NCBI GenBank assembly: GCA_900314725.1
Contig: OMWJ01000002.1
Coordinates: 124,001 to 188,000, forward strand
Reading direction: 5' to 3'
Source: an uncultured Bacteroidales bacterium
GTDB taxonomy: Bacteria > Bacteroidota > Bacteroidia > Bacteroidales > P3
DNA length: 64,000 nucleotides
The notes under the pieces are model-generated. The model ran no database searches, was not told where the DNA came from, and saw only the letters and a list, made by a program, of their open reading frames with translations. A program made the translations under genes and the position numbers. How positions within the stretch are numbered: the stretch's first letter is position 1; the number at the start of each line of letters is the position of its first letter. Below, piece after piece: positions 1-8,524 of the stretch.

Positions 1-1372
1 CATCTTCAGGATTTAGTGGTACCATAAAGATAGCAAAAGCAGGACAATGTCTTGCACAGTTTCCGCAATCTTTTCCATCTTTACTTACGATACAATTTTC
101 TTTTACCCAATGGGCTGTTCCTATTTTTATGGATGTTTTTTCTTCCGGTGTTATCTTTTGAATTGCTCCTGTAGGACAAACATCACTACACATAGAACAT
201 TCAACTCTACATGCCCCTTTTTCAAAACTCATCTCAGGTTGCATAAGATGAAGTAAATCAGAACTTGGTCGTAGGACATTGTTAGGACATTTGCTGACAC
301 AAAGTTGGCAACCTGTACAACGCTGTTGAAAGTTTTTAACACTCAATGCTCCCGGTGGAACAATAGGATTTGTTCTTTTAAAAGCTTTTTTATCTTCTAT
401 GACAGCAAGACCCCCATCTACTTTCTTTTTCTGCTGTGCTATAGCCACAGAAGTAGTAAGAATTGCAGCAGAAGTAAGAAAAGCACGCTTTGAAACATCA
501 ACATCTTTTTTGTTTTCTTCCCTGCTTTGATGTGAATTTTTCTTTTTCAAGAAAGAATATTTGATTGCATCTTTTGGACAAGAAGCCATACAGTTGCCAC
601 AAACAACACAACGAGAATAATCCACTATATTTTCTTTTCCATTAATACACTCTGCCTTACAATTTCTTGTACATTTATCACATTTTATACATTTGCTTTC
701 GTCAATATTTATTTTTAGTAAAGAAAATCTTGAAACAAAACTCAAAAAAGTTCCGACAGGGCAGATACTATTGCAGTATAAACGACCTCTTTTCCAAGCT
801 ATTAAACCTATAACTACAAAAGACAGAATAGCAATAACAAAGGTTGCCATGCTCTTGATAAACACTTCTTGAGGATAAAAGGTGTATGAGTTCATTCTTT
901 CCGAAAAGTATGCAAGTATATTATTGAAAAATAGATATATAGGAGAGAATAGATTTTGGACTATCCTGCCAAATGAAGAATAAGGAGCAAGCAAAGCTAC
1001 AAAAGAAGCAAGCCCGAAACACATGGCAGCAACAAACAAAACAAAAATTCCATATCTAACAAACTTTATTTCCTTATGAAAAGAGAAGCGGTTCTTCTTT
1101 CTCATACTATGAACTTTAGAGAAAACATCCTGCATTATGCCTAAAGGACAGATAACAGAACAGTAAATCCTTCCAAAGACGAAGGTTAAAACCAATAACA
1201 CTGTAACTATCACAAAATTAAGCGATAACACAGCAGGAAGAAATTGGATTTTAGCAAGAAAAGAGAAGTATTTATGCATTACTCCCGTAAAATCCAAAAA
1301 CAAAAGCGTAATAAGAACAAACATAACCAAGGCTAATACTGTCCTTATTCGGCGAAGTAAAAATTTTGTCAT
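1..1372 (-). CDS. NapH/NapG-like 4Fe-4S membrane ferredoxin protein (C-terminus cut by window edge)
   Basis: Open from ATG at 1372 to the window edge, about 457 residues, with no stop. The N-terminal half has four or so membrane helices with two CxxxCP-type motifs (YCSVICP near residue 75, YCNSICP near 195), as in the NapH/CcoG membrane ferredoxin family. A ferredoxin pair (CIKCDKCTRNC, CVVCGNCMASCP) follows at about 215-255. A KRAFLTSAA stretch near 280 resembles the start of a NapG-type ferredoxin, and three more Cys clusters come after it (CTGCQLCVSKCP, CSMCSDVCP, CGNCARHCP). The protein probably moves electrons between the quinone pool and a periplasmic or membrane reductase; the partner is unknown. 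It looks like NapH and NapG joined in one chain. A TATCTTTG -10-like box lies 32 bases upstream of the start. Confidence 0.85.
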   Translation of the reverse strand, partial: MTKFLLRRIRTVLALVMFVLITLLFLDFTGVMHKYFSFLAKIQFLPAVLSLNFVIVTVLLVLTFVFGRIYCSVICPLGIMQDVFSKVHSMRKKNRFSFHKEIKFVRYGIFVLFVAAMCFGLASFVALLAPYSSFGRIVQNLFSPIYLFFNNILAYFSERMNSYTFYPQEVFIKSMATFVIAILSFVVIGLIAWKRGRLYCNSICPVGTFLSFVSRFSLLKINIDESKCIKCDKCTRNCKAECINGKENIVDYSRCVVCGNCMASCPKDAIKYSFLKKKNSHQSREENKKDVDVSKRAFLTSAAILTTSVAIAQQKKKVDGGLAVIEDKKAFKRTNPIVPPGALSVKNFQQRCTGCQLCVSKCPNNVLRPSSDLLHLMQPEMSFEKGACRVECSMCSDVCPTGAIQKITPEEKTSIKIGTAHWVKENCIVSKDGKDCGNCARHCPAFAIFMVPLNPED

Positions 1373-1403
1373 AACATATAAAGCATTAAAATTGTTCAGG
1401 TTG

Positions 1404-1411
1404 CAAAGATA
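1404..1411 (-). promoter_or_regulatory. Bacteroidetes -7 box of the ferredoxin gene
   Basis: Reads TATCTTTG on the minus strand, a match to TAnnTTTG, 32 bases before the ATG at 1372. No clear upstream TTTG is seen. It lies just beyond the repeat array at 1425-1528. Confidence 0.6.
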
Positions 1412-1424
1412 TAAATATTTTTTG

Positions 1425-1528
1425 AAAAAAGAGTTGATGTTTACAAAAAAAGATCAACTCTTTTGCACCAAAAGAGTTGATCTTTTTTCAAAAAGACTTG
1501 ATGTTTTTTTCTAAAGACTTAGTCTTTT
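1425..1528. repeat. A/T-spaced GASTTRRT word array 1, with perfect hairpin terminator
   Basis: Contains five copies of the word family GA(G/C)TTRRT or its complement at about 1431, 1453, 1475, 1496 and 1516, set in A and T runs. Words two and three form a perfect 19-bp inverted repeat, 1447-1465 with 1471-1489, loop GCACC, A-rich on one side and T-rich on the other, so it can terminate transcription in either direction. It lies directly after the end of the minus-strand DUF4831 gene. The same words recur at five other places in the window. Confidence 0.8.
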
Positions 1529-1529
1529 T

Positions 1530-2657
1530 TTACCAAATCTTTTTCAATAGACCTGAACATTGGTCAAACTCTACTTGTTTGTTACCATTGATAAGGGTGG
1601 TTACAAAACCATATTGAGCCAAATCTAATTTTTTGTTGGCAAGGGTTTCGTTGGCATATTCCACAAAGACCTCTACCTGTTCTGGAACGGAGTAATAAAT
1701 ACCTACGCCTTGTTTTTCAGTGGCTTTCTTGAAGTCTTTGGAGTTAGCTTGTTCAGTTACCAAAGATGAGATGTTTTTTGTTGTGTTCAAGGAGTGTATT
1801 CTTGCAACAACTTTCATATCATCATTTTTGGCAGAAAGAGAAGATACTCCACGCTCTTTTGAGAATTTGAACACAGGAACTAATAAATCTTCCTCAATGA
1901 AAATAGGTTTTTGTGGAATGATTGAGAAAGTATATTCTTCTTCTGTAACGGTTTCAACACCTGTAAACAAAGCCACATAGCCATTGATTATTTCATCCAA
2001 CTGTTTATACATATAATCAACAGTAGTGTTAAGGTATGTACCCTCAACCTCGCCTGAGATAATCTTAATCTGCTGTTCTCTCAAGCGTTTTATCTCTGCA
2101 ACAGCTTGCTGAGCAGTTAAGAAAGGATGTTTATTCAATATTCCTTGATTTAAAAGTTGTTTTTCAAAGATAGGATTCACCTCTGTTTTTTCAGCCTTCA
2201 GGTCATCTTTTACAGGCATTGGAAATCTTTTGTCATCAGGAAAACTTGGCACAATTGGTTTTTCTTTTTTATCTGAAGATGTCTTGGTTATGCTTCTTAG
2301 TATTCCTGTCTCTGAGATATCAACGCTGAAGCCATCGCTGTAAGAAAGAAAATATTGGTGTTCTGGATTTGCGACACCTTTTGGAGTAACGCAAACAGAT
2401 TTTATTCTATAAGACTCTCCTCCTTTTACGCTTGCATTATCTATTCCCAAGAGATAAGCGGATTCACTATAAATTCCTTTTGTTCTTACGGTTTTTTCAA
2501 CTTTAACCTTGAAAACCAACTCTGTTTGTGCTACAGAATAAAATACTCCGTTTTGAGAAGTTTGTGTTTCTGACAAAGGATAAGATCTGTAATTTTGTGC
2601 CATTAGAGAACATGACAACAATAAAGATAATCCTATTAATAATCTTACTCTTTTCAT
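1530..2657 (-). CDS. DUF4831 family secreted protein
   Basis: 375 residues beginning with a signal peptide that ends in LMAQ (about residue 21), so it is exported. The sequence from about 45 to 70, with VFKVKVEKT followed by a YLLGID segment, matches my memory of the DUF4831 family of Bacteroidetes, whose function is not known. It starts 12 bases after the stop of the WG-repeat gene and is probably co-transcribed with it. The stop is followed at once by the repeat array that should terminate the transcript. No catalytic motif was recognised. Confidence 0.75.
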   Translation of the reverse strand: MKRVRLLIGLSLLLSCSLMAQNYRSYPLSETQTSQNGVFYSVAQTELVFKVKVEKTVRTKGIYSESAYLLGIDNASVKGGESYRIKSVCVTPKGVANPEHQYFLSYSDGFSVDISETGILRSITKTSSDKKEKPIVPSFPDDKRFPMPVKDDLKAEKTEVNPIFEKQLLNQGILNKHPFLTAQQAVAEIKRLREQQIKIISGEVEGTYLNTTVDYMYKQLDEIINGYVALFTGVETVTEEEYTFSIIPQKPIFIEEDLLVPVFKFSKERGVSSLSAKNDDMKVVARIHSLNTTKNISSLVTEQANSKDFKKATEKQGVGIYYSVPEQVEVFVEYANETLANKKLDLAQYGFVTTLINGNKQVEFDQCSGLLKKIW

Positions 2658-2669
2658 ATATCTAAAAAT

Positions 2670-4397
2670 TTATTGTTTATTGTTAATTGTTATCACTCCA
2701 TATTTACCATCCATTCGCAAGATAACGTATGATTTGTCTCTTGCAACAGCCATATTTAACATAAGCATAGCCATATCCATGGATGTCTTTTTGTCTTTTA
2801 TCAGTGTGTGTATTTCGTTAAAGTTCTTATCTATCACCAACATTTGTTTGTTTTTTATGACTAATGCCTGTCCATTTACAAAGTTTGAGACTCTGTCATA
2901 GTGTTTGTCTGTCAAAGGTTTTTGGGTTTTAGCATCAATGTAAGTCCAACCCTCTTTGTCTTTAACAGTCAGGATTCCATCTTTTTCTGTTCCTATGTCC
3001 AAAAACTTTGTGCGAAGTTCTTTTCCTTCTGCATACAATCTGGTCGTTTCCTTTTTGTAGGTGTATTCTATGTATTTGTCAAAGGCAAACAACTTTTTTA
3101 CCTTAGGAAAAGAGATTTTCTCGGCTTTATCGTTAAGAAGTATGGAATTGTTCTTTCCTGCATAGAATACAACGTAGGTTCTCTTATCTGAAATCTTTAC
3201 TTTTTCGTATTCAAAAGGCACTGTTATTTCTCCTTTAAGATTCATTGCGCCCCATTTCTTTCCATTTCTTAGTATGATATTATCTTCTACCATTCCCAAA
3301 GCTTCATAATATTTAGGAGGAATAAGCCAGCCGTCTCTTGAAGACATCACTCCATAACTCAAAAATGAGTCTGCTACAAATATAACATTATCATCGCTGT
3401 AGGATATAAAGCCTGAAATATTTCCTTCGTAGTGTGCTATCAGCTGATTCTTCTTGTTCAATATAAAAGAAACACCCTCATTCATTGCAACAAAAAAAGT
3501 ATCAGTACCAACATTTGCTATCTGAACCTGATCGTATGCTGTTGGCACATAAAGAACATAGTCTGCACCTATTATTCCTCTCTTTCCGTCTTCAGTAATA
3601 TTAAAATAAGACGGATAAAGCGTAGGTTCTATAACTTGATACAAAGGCTGGAATAATATCTCTCCGTTTTCATCAAACAAAGCTTGTTTTCCTGTAGGCA
3701 AATAGGCTTTTATGTAGAATTTATCTCCCTTGTTTATCAATTGAACATCATCAAAATAGGCATGAGACTTCATTTCTCCTTTTGAATTAAGAAATCCCCA
3801 TACTCGCAAACCATCTCTAACGCCTATATAAGCATATAACCTGTCTTCAATAACAGGTTGTATCTGCAAGTATTTTGCTTCTGTAAGCGGATTACCCAAT
3901 GCGTCCATCAAACCGTATGCTCCATTTGTACGATAAATTGCAGTGTTACCTACTTTTGAAAGAATTTCTATGTTGTCTTCGACTATGGATTTACCATCTT
4001 TTCCTAATAATATAAACTTCTCCCCATTATAAACCAAAGCAGAGCCATTGGAAAATACATTCAAAGGAGATTTATCTGAACGATTATAATTTACTTCCAA
4101 CAAGTATTGAGGTTCGGCTATCAGGTTACCGTTTATATCTGCAAAACCTACCCTACCATTCTGAATAAACGCCACTATATTATCACCGAAGTTGTCTATC
4201 TGTTCGTATTTACAAGGAATAACTATCTCATTACCTTTTATTATTCCCCACAATCCATTTTCTTTTACCGCAAAATACTCGTTATCCAATGCTTTGAGCG
4301 AGTCATATTTAAAATCAGTGCTAAGTTTGTACATACTTTGACCATGTAGCGTACAAAAAAAGCATAATGCTACACATAAAAAGTTAAATTGCTTCAT
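2670..4397 (-). CDS. Secreted WG-repeat protein
   Basis: 575 residues with a signal peptide ending LHGQ (about residue 20). The body is a chain of WG-type beta repeats. Examples are ENGLWGIIKGNEIVIPCKYE near 46, GRVGFADINGNLIAEPQY near 80 and KKWGAMNLKGEITVPFEYE near 380. WG repeats are common in secreted Bacteroidetes proteins and are thought to be structural or binding units; no enzyme domain is visible. It heads a two-gene minus-strand operon with the DUF4831 gene and is divergent from the kinase/FHA operon, sharing a 429-base intergenic region with it. A TAATTTTG box lies 37 bases before the start. Confidence 0.85.
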   Translation of the reverse strand: MKQFNFLCVALCFFCTLHGQSMYKLSTDFKYDSLKALDNEYFAVKENGLWGIIKGNEIVIPCKYEQIDNFGDNIVAFIQNGRVGFADINGNLIAEPQYLLEVNYNRSDKSPLNVFSNGSALVYNGEKFILLGKDGKSIVEDNIEILSKVGNTAIYRTNGAYGLMDALGNPLTEAKYLQIQPVIEDRLYAYIGVRDGLRVWGFLNSKGEMKSHAYFDDVQLINKGDKFYIKAYLPTGKQALFDENGEILFQPLYQVIEPTLYPSYFNITEDGKRGIIGADYVLYVPTAYDQVQIANVGTDTFFVAMNEGVSFILNKKNQLIAHYEGNISGFISYSDDNVIFVADSFLSYGVMSSRDGWLIPPKYYEALGMVEDNIILRNGKKWGAMNLKGEITVPFEYEKVKISDKRTYVVFYAGKNNSILLNDKAEKISFPKVKKLFAFDKYIEYTYKKETTRLYAEGKELRTKFLDIGTEKDGILTVKDKEGWTYIDAKTQKPLTDKHYDRVSNFVNGQALVIKNKQMLVIDKNFNEIHTLIKDKKTSMDMAMLMLNMAVARDKSYVILRMDGKYGVITINNKQ

Positions 4398-4826
4398 ATT
4401 TCTTTTGTTTTATTTGTTTGCGAATCTAAAGTTGCAAAATTACAATAAATTATTATTTATACCGCTTTTTTGATACAAAAATGTTTGTTTTACATCTGTC
4501 CAAGCTTATTTAAATTCTACTTCTTCTTATTTTCATTTTTCTACCAAACGGATAATTAATGTAAAAAACAGTCTGTTTTTATTACTCAAAAACTAAAATC
4601 AGTAAAATTTAAAGTTCGCTTAGCAAAAAAAGAACGCAAATCTTATAGCAAATAAGTTTAGTTTTCTTAAAATAAGATAAAATACATAAATCATATATCT
4701 TTAATTTTAAGAATATTACAGTTTTAATTTGTATTTTTATTACAATTTATTTGCTTTTTTATTTATTTTTTATGTAATTTGCAGGCAGTTTTTTATTTCC
4801 ACGAATAACCTTAAAAAAATAACAAT
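4398..4826. promoter_or_regulatory. Divergent promoter region between WG-repeat gene and kinase operon
   Basis: 429 bases, extremely AT-rich, no gene seen. On the minus strand TAATTTTG (4435-4442) fits the -7 consensus for the WG-repeat gene. On the plus strand TTTG at 4750-4753 is followed 21 bases later by TAATTTG (4775-4781), a one-base-short version of the consensus, 45 bases before the zinc-ribbon gene. No repeat or operator dyad was recognised. Confidence 0.5.
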
Positions 4827-5564
4827 ATGAGATGTAAAAATTGTGGCTGGGAAAATCCAGATACAGAAACAAGATGTGCAAAATGCAATTCTACCTTATC
4901 CAATTCCCCTTCAAATTTAAAACAGACAGAAAGGCAAGCTCCTGCTATGCAAAGCGAAAGTTTGAATTTGAAATCAACGGTTAGAGAAGTTCAAAACAAT
5001 AATGGAAGTCCTATAAACAGCATTCCACAAGAGAACAAGCCTAAACAGTGTCATAAATGCGGTTATCCTCTTGCAGAAAATATGGACGAATGCCCAATGT
5101 GTGGCAGTTATCAAAACAAAAAAGAAGAAGTAACTCCTAAACAAGTAAATATTTCTTTAAAAACTTGCCCTTCTTGTGGTAATAATGTAGAGTTTTCTGC
5201 TTTGTTTTGTTCAAAATGTGGTCATAAATTTCAGACAAGAAATGCAACAGTCAATAATTGGATGAGCCCTAACAAAGGTGCCTTCTGCACCCTTAAACCT
5301 ATCGCTTGGGAAAACGAGGCAAAAGAATATAATCCTATAACTTATTCTGGAGACAAGATAGTGTTGAACCGTGCAAATACCGATACCAACAACAATTCCA
5401 TAACTTCAAAAGAACAAGCCATACTGTCTTTTGAAAATGATGAATGGTGTATTGAAAATGCCAGCGAAATGAAAACTACATTCATCCAAGTTAATAGAAA
5501 AACTAAACTAAAAGACGGAGATGTTATAGTTTTAGGAAATAGATTGTTTGAATTTAAGGGATAG
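4827..5564 (+). CDS. Zinc-ribbon protein with C-terminal FHA-like domain
   Basis: 245 residues, no signal peptide, so cytoplasmic. Three double-Cys zinc ribbons are visible: CKNCGWEN with CAKC at 3-20, CHKCGYP with CPMCG at about 74-92, and CPSCGNN with CSKCGH at about 114-132. The last 85 residues look like a degenerate FHA domain: a conserved ITSKEQAIL segment stands where FHA proteins have the SxxHA phosphothreonine-binding motif, followed by the terminal strand pattern LKDGDVIVLGNRLFEF. FHA domains bind phosphothreonine, so it may be a substrate or adaptor of the kinase encoded 5 bases downstream. First gene of a seven-gene operon. The FHA call is moderately sure, the adaptor role is inferred. 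Confidence 0.75.
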   Translation: MRCKNCGWENPDTETRCAKCNSTLSNSPSNLKQTERQAPAMQSESLNLKSTVREVQNNNGSPINSIPQENKPKQCHKCGYPLAENMDECPMCGSYQNKKEEVTPKQVNISLKTCPSCGNNVEFSALFCSKCGHKFQTRNATVNNWMSPNKGAFCTLKPIAWENEAKEYNPITYSGDKIVLNRANTDTNNNSITSKEQAILSFENDEWCIENASEMKTTFIQVNRKTKLKDGDVIVLGNRLFEFKG

Positions 5565-5569
5565 AAGAA

Positions 5570-6955
5570 ATGTTTAGTCCTCTGGTAGAGCGTTGTAATC
5601 TCACGCCCAAAGATATTATCAATGGGACTTACCGAGTAGAGAAACTACTTGGTGAAGGTACTTTTGGATTAGTCTATAAAGTAAGACATATTTCAGAAGG
5701 AAAAGATTACGCCTTGAAACTTTTGAAACTATGGATGGTGAGTTCAGAGGAGAGATTGGTATTGCAGAAGCGTTTTGACAGAGAATATGAAACAGGAAGA
5801 ATACATTCAAATTATCTTGTCCATTCTGTTGATAAAGGAATCTTGAAAGGCAATCCTTATATCGTTATGGAGTTCTGTTCTAACGGCGATTTAGAGAATG
5901 CTGTAATGGAAAACAAAGTTGATTTGGCTTATGCTGGAGACTGTATCCTCAGAGGATTAGGAGATTTACATTCTCAAGGCAAAGTTCATAGAGATTTAAA
6001 ACCTGCTAATGTACTAATAAAAGACAATGGCGAGGTTGTTCTTACTGATTTCGGTATTGCAGGCGACCAAAACAACCGTCTAACTCAAAGAGGTATCTTT
6101 GGAACTCCTAAGGAACTGTTTGGAACTTACGCTTATATGCCTCCTGAACAACTTCATCCAAAAGGGAATAATGCAACTGTACTACCGACAACAGACATCT
6201 TTTCTTTTGGAGTTATGATGTATGAGTTAATATGCGGATTTCTGCCCTTTGGAAACTTAGACTCAGAAGCCGATTTAGTAACCTATACAACAAGAGCTAA
6301 GAACGGAACATGGGATAAATCAAGGCTTCTAAACAAAAAAGAAGGGAAAGAATGGGAAAGACTTATTGTTGGTTGTTTAGAGCCAGATTTTAAAAAGCGT
6401 CTTCAAAATTCTGCAGACTGTATCAAACTTCTGCCTTTAAGTAAAAGAGAGTATAATCTTCCCAAAACTAAACATCATCTTTCTCAATCAAATATTTCAC
6501 TTGGTAGTTTTGCTTCTACTCCTACACTAAGAATAATGCAAGGTGAAGAGTACGGTAGGACTTATAACTTAAGCGAATTTCTCAAATTCTCTAAAATCAT
6601 TACTATTGGCAGAGAAGATACACATATATATAATATGATTAGTGTTAAGGAAACAGAGTCTTTTTTTATTTCCCGTTGCCATTGCTGTATTGAATATAAT
6701 TCAGCAACAAATAAATGGTTAATCAGAGATGGACAATGGAGAATAAGTTGTCCTATTGGATTAAAAAAAGCTGCTACTAATCCTTGTTCTATTTGTAGAG
6801 AACAGAATTGTGATAGGTCTTTCAAGTTTCAATGGAAGAACTCAACAAATGGAACATACGTAAATTCAACAGAAGTTTCTTCAACTGGAATGGTCATGAA
6901 TAATGGTGATATTATTTCTATTGGAGATGTAAAAATAAGAATAGAAGGAATATAA
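5570..6955 (+). CDS. Soluble Ser/Thr protein kinase with C-terminal FHA domain
   Basis: 461 residues. The kinase domain (about 20-295) has every key residue: glycine loop GEGTFGLVYK at 28-37, catalytic-site lysine K50, HRDLKPAN at 140-147, DFG at 160-162, and an APE-like MPPEQL. An FHA domain follows (about 325-461), with TIGRED, an SRCHCCIEY segment equivalent to SxxHA, and STNGTYVN before the final NGDIISIGD strand. An unusual insert with four cysteines (CPIG...CSICREQNC, about 402-420) sits inside the FHA domain and could bind zinc. No membrane segment, so it should act in the cytoplasm on Thr residues that FHA partners in the operon can read. Five bases separate it from the zinc-ribbon gene. 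Confidence 0.92.
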   Translation: MFSPLVERCNLTPKDIINGTYRVEKLLGEGTFGLVYKVRHISEGKDYALKLLKLWMVSSEERLVLQKRFDREYETGRIHSNYLVHSVDKGILKGNPYIVMEFCSNGDLENAVMENKVDLAYAGDCILRGLGDLHSQGKVHRDLKPANVLIKDNGEVVLTDFGIAGDQNNRLTQRGIFGTPKELFGTYAYMPPEQLHPKGNNATVLPTTDIFSFGVMMYELICGFLPFGNLDSEADLVTYTTRAKNGTWDKSRLLNKKEGKEWERLIVGCLEPDFKKRLQNSADCIKLLPLSKREYNLPKTKHHLSQSNISLGSFASTPTLRIMQGEEYGRTYNLSEFLKFSKIITIGREDTHIYNMISVKETESFFISRCHCCIEYNSATNKWLIRDGQWRISCPIGLKKAATNPCSICREQNCDRSFKFQWKNSTNGTYVNSTEVSSTGMVMNNGDIISIGDVKIRIEGI

Positions 6956-6985
6956 ATTAGATTAATAATAAAAAAAATAAAGTAT

Positions 6986-8524
6986 ATGGGACAAACTACA
7001 GCTTATAAGAAATCAGTTGCCGCAACAGTCGGTGCTGGAATGAAATCAGTCTTCGGTGGAAGCGGAAGAAGATATTACATACTTGAACATAAAATATCAT
7101 CAAAGTATCACCGTGCAGGAGAATCTCAAAAGATAATTGTTGATCAAATAGAGTTAGGACGAGACAGTCAATGTACAGTACGCTTTGACGAAAGTTTTAC
7201 AACAGTATCTCGCCGACATGCAGCAATCATTAGAGATGGTGATAATTGGAAACTTGTTCAATTGTCAAAAACAAACTCAACTTATCTTAACGGAAGTAAA
7301 GTTCAAACTGAATGGTACTTGCAAAATGGTGATGAAATCCAACTTTCTACTAATGGACCTAAACTTGGATTCATTGTTCCTCAAGGCGAGAAAAGTTTAG
7401 TTAAGAGTATTGGTCTTACAAACAGACTTAGTTTGTTCCGCCAACAAGCTTTGAAACCATATAAGAATGCTTTGGCCATTCTTTCTTGTGTTCTTTTGTT
7501 AGCTATTGCTGGAAGTGTATTTTGGATTACACATCTAAGTAGTGAATTAGATAAAGCCTTGGCTAAAGTTGAAAGTGCTATAAAGAACAACAAGGAATTA
7601 TCAGGCACAATAGATGATTTAAGAAAACAAGATTCAATCACTCAAGCACAAATTAAGAAAGGTGGAGGTAGAGGTTATGGAGGTGCAGCTGTTCCTGGCA
7701 ATCTCCAAGCTATGGTTTCCTCTGTTTCACCTTCAGTTTATTTTATTGTTACAACTGTGTATTTCCAAGTTGAAGGAGAAGAAGCTCAAAAACTTTCTTC
7801 ATCTTCTGGTACCGGATTCTTATTAGATGACGGCAGATTTGTAACAGCAAGACACTGTGTTGAGCCTTGGCTATTCCCTCCTTTGGAACCAAGTATTATG
7901 GCAGAAACTTATCCTTCACAATGTAAGATATGGTCTGTTATTCATGCTTATGGTCCAACTCCAACTGATGATTTTACTCTTCGTAGTTCAGATTTTAAAA
8001 TAGATAGAAGTAAAGACCTTGTTAAAGACTTTGCTGTTGGAGAGAATGGAGAAAGTCTAAGATGGAGAATTGCATCTATGATAACAACAAACAAAGGAGA
8101 AACTCTTGGTAACAAAGAATCAGGAGGCACAGATTGGGCTTATGCTCGCACAAGTAAAAAAGGAAAGATAAGTGCCAATGCCTCTCTATCTGCTAACCTA
8201 AAAGCAGGAACTGAAGTTTATGTTTTGGGATTTCCTGCTGGCTTAGGTGTTAATGACAGTAAAACAAAGAGAATAGAACCTATATTTAATAAGATGTCTG
8301 TTGCACGTTCTGGATTAAATGACGAAAACTGCATAATGGTTTCTCAAGGAGTTGCTCATGGTAATTCAGGAGGTCCTGTCTTTGTTGTTAGCGGTGGTAA
8401 AATTCAAGCTGTAGCAATTGTCTCTCGTTTGGAAGGTAGGACGCAACAATATGGAAACAACGGTGCTATTATCCAACAACAGCAACAATATGATCAATTA
8501 GTTCCAATTAATAACCTAAGATAA
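6986..8524 (+). CDS. FHA domain - membrane helix - trypsin-like serine protease
   Basis: 512 residues. The N-terminal FHA domain (about 48-130) has LGRDSQCTV, SRRHAAI and NSTYLNGSKV. One membrane helix lies at about 162-183, followed by a coiled coil (about 185-220) and a Gly-rich linker. The rest is a chymotrypsin-fold protease (about 240-512) with a plausible triad: H290 in TARHC, D383 in GGTDWAYAR, and S461 in GNSGGPV. With the FHA side cytoplasmic, the protease would face the periplasm, so phosphothreonine binding inside could control cleavage outside. The next gene starts within the TAATG overlap of its stop. No published protein with this exact arrangement comes to mind. Confidence 0.9.
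   Translation: MGQTTAYKKSVAATVGAGMKSVFGGSGRRYYILEHKISSKYHRAGESQKIIVDQIELGRDSQCTVRFDESFTTVSRRHAAIIRDGDNWKLVQLSKTNSTYLNGSKVQTEWYLQNGDEIQLSTNGPKLGFIVPQGEKSLVKSIGLTNRLSLFRQQALKPYKNALAILSCVLLLAIAGSVFWITHLSSELDKALAKVESAIKNNKELSGTIDDLRKQDSITQAQIKKGGGRGYGGAAVPGNLQAMVSSVSPSVYFIVTTVYFQVEGEEAQKLSSSSGTGFLLDDGRFVTARHCVEPWLFPPLEPSIMAETYPSQCKIWSVIHAYGPTPTDDFTLRSSDFKIDRSKDLVKDFAVGENGESLRWRIASMITTNKGETLGNKESGGTDWAYARTSKKGKISANASLSANLKAGTEVYVLGFPAGLGVNDSKTKRIEPIFNKMSVARSGLNDENCIMVSQGVAHGNSGGPVFVVSGGKIQAVAIVSRLEGRTQQYGNNGAIIQQQQQYDQLVPINNLR

Noticed and set aside
47-493. Short plus-strand frames at the left edge
   Set aside because: They are shadows of the minus-strand ferredoxin gene, whose Cys clusters are clear.
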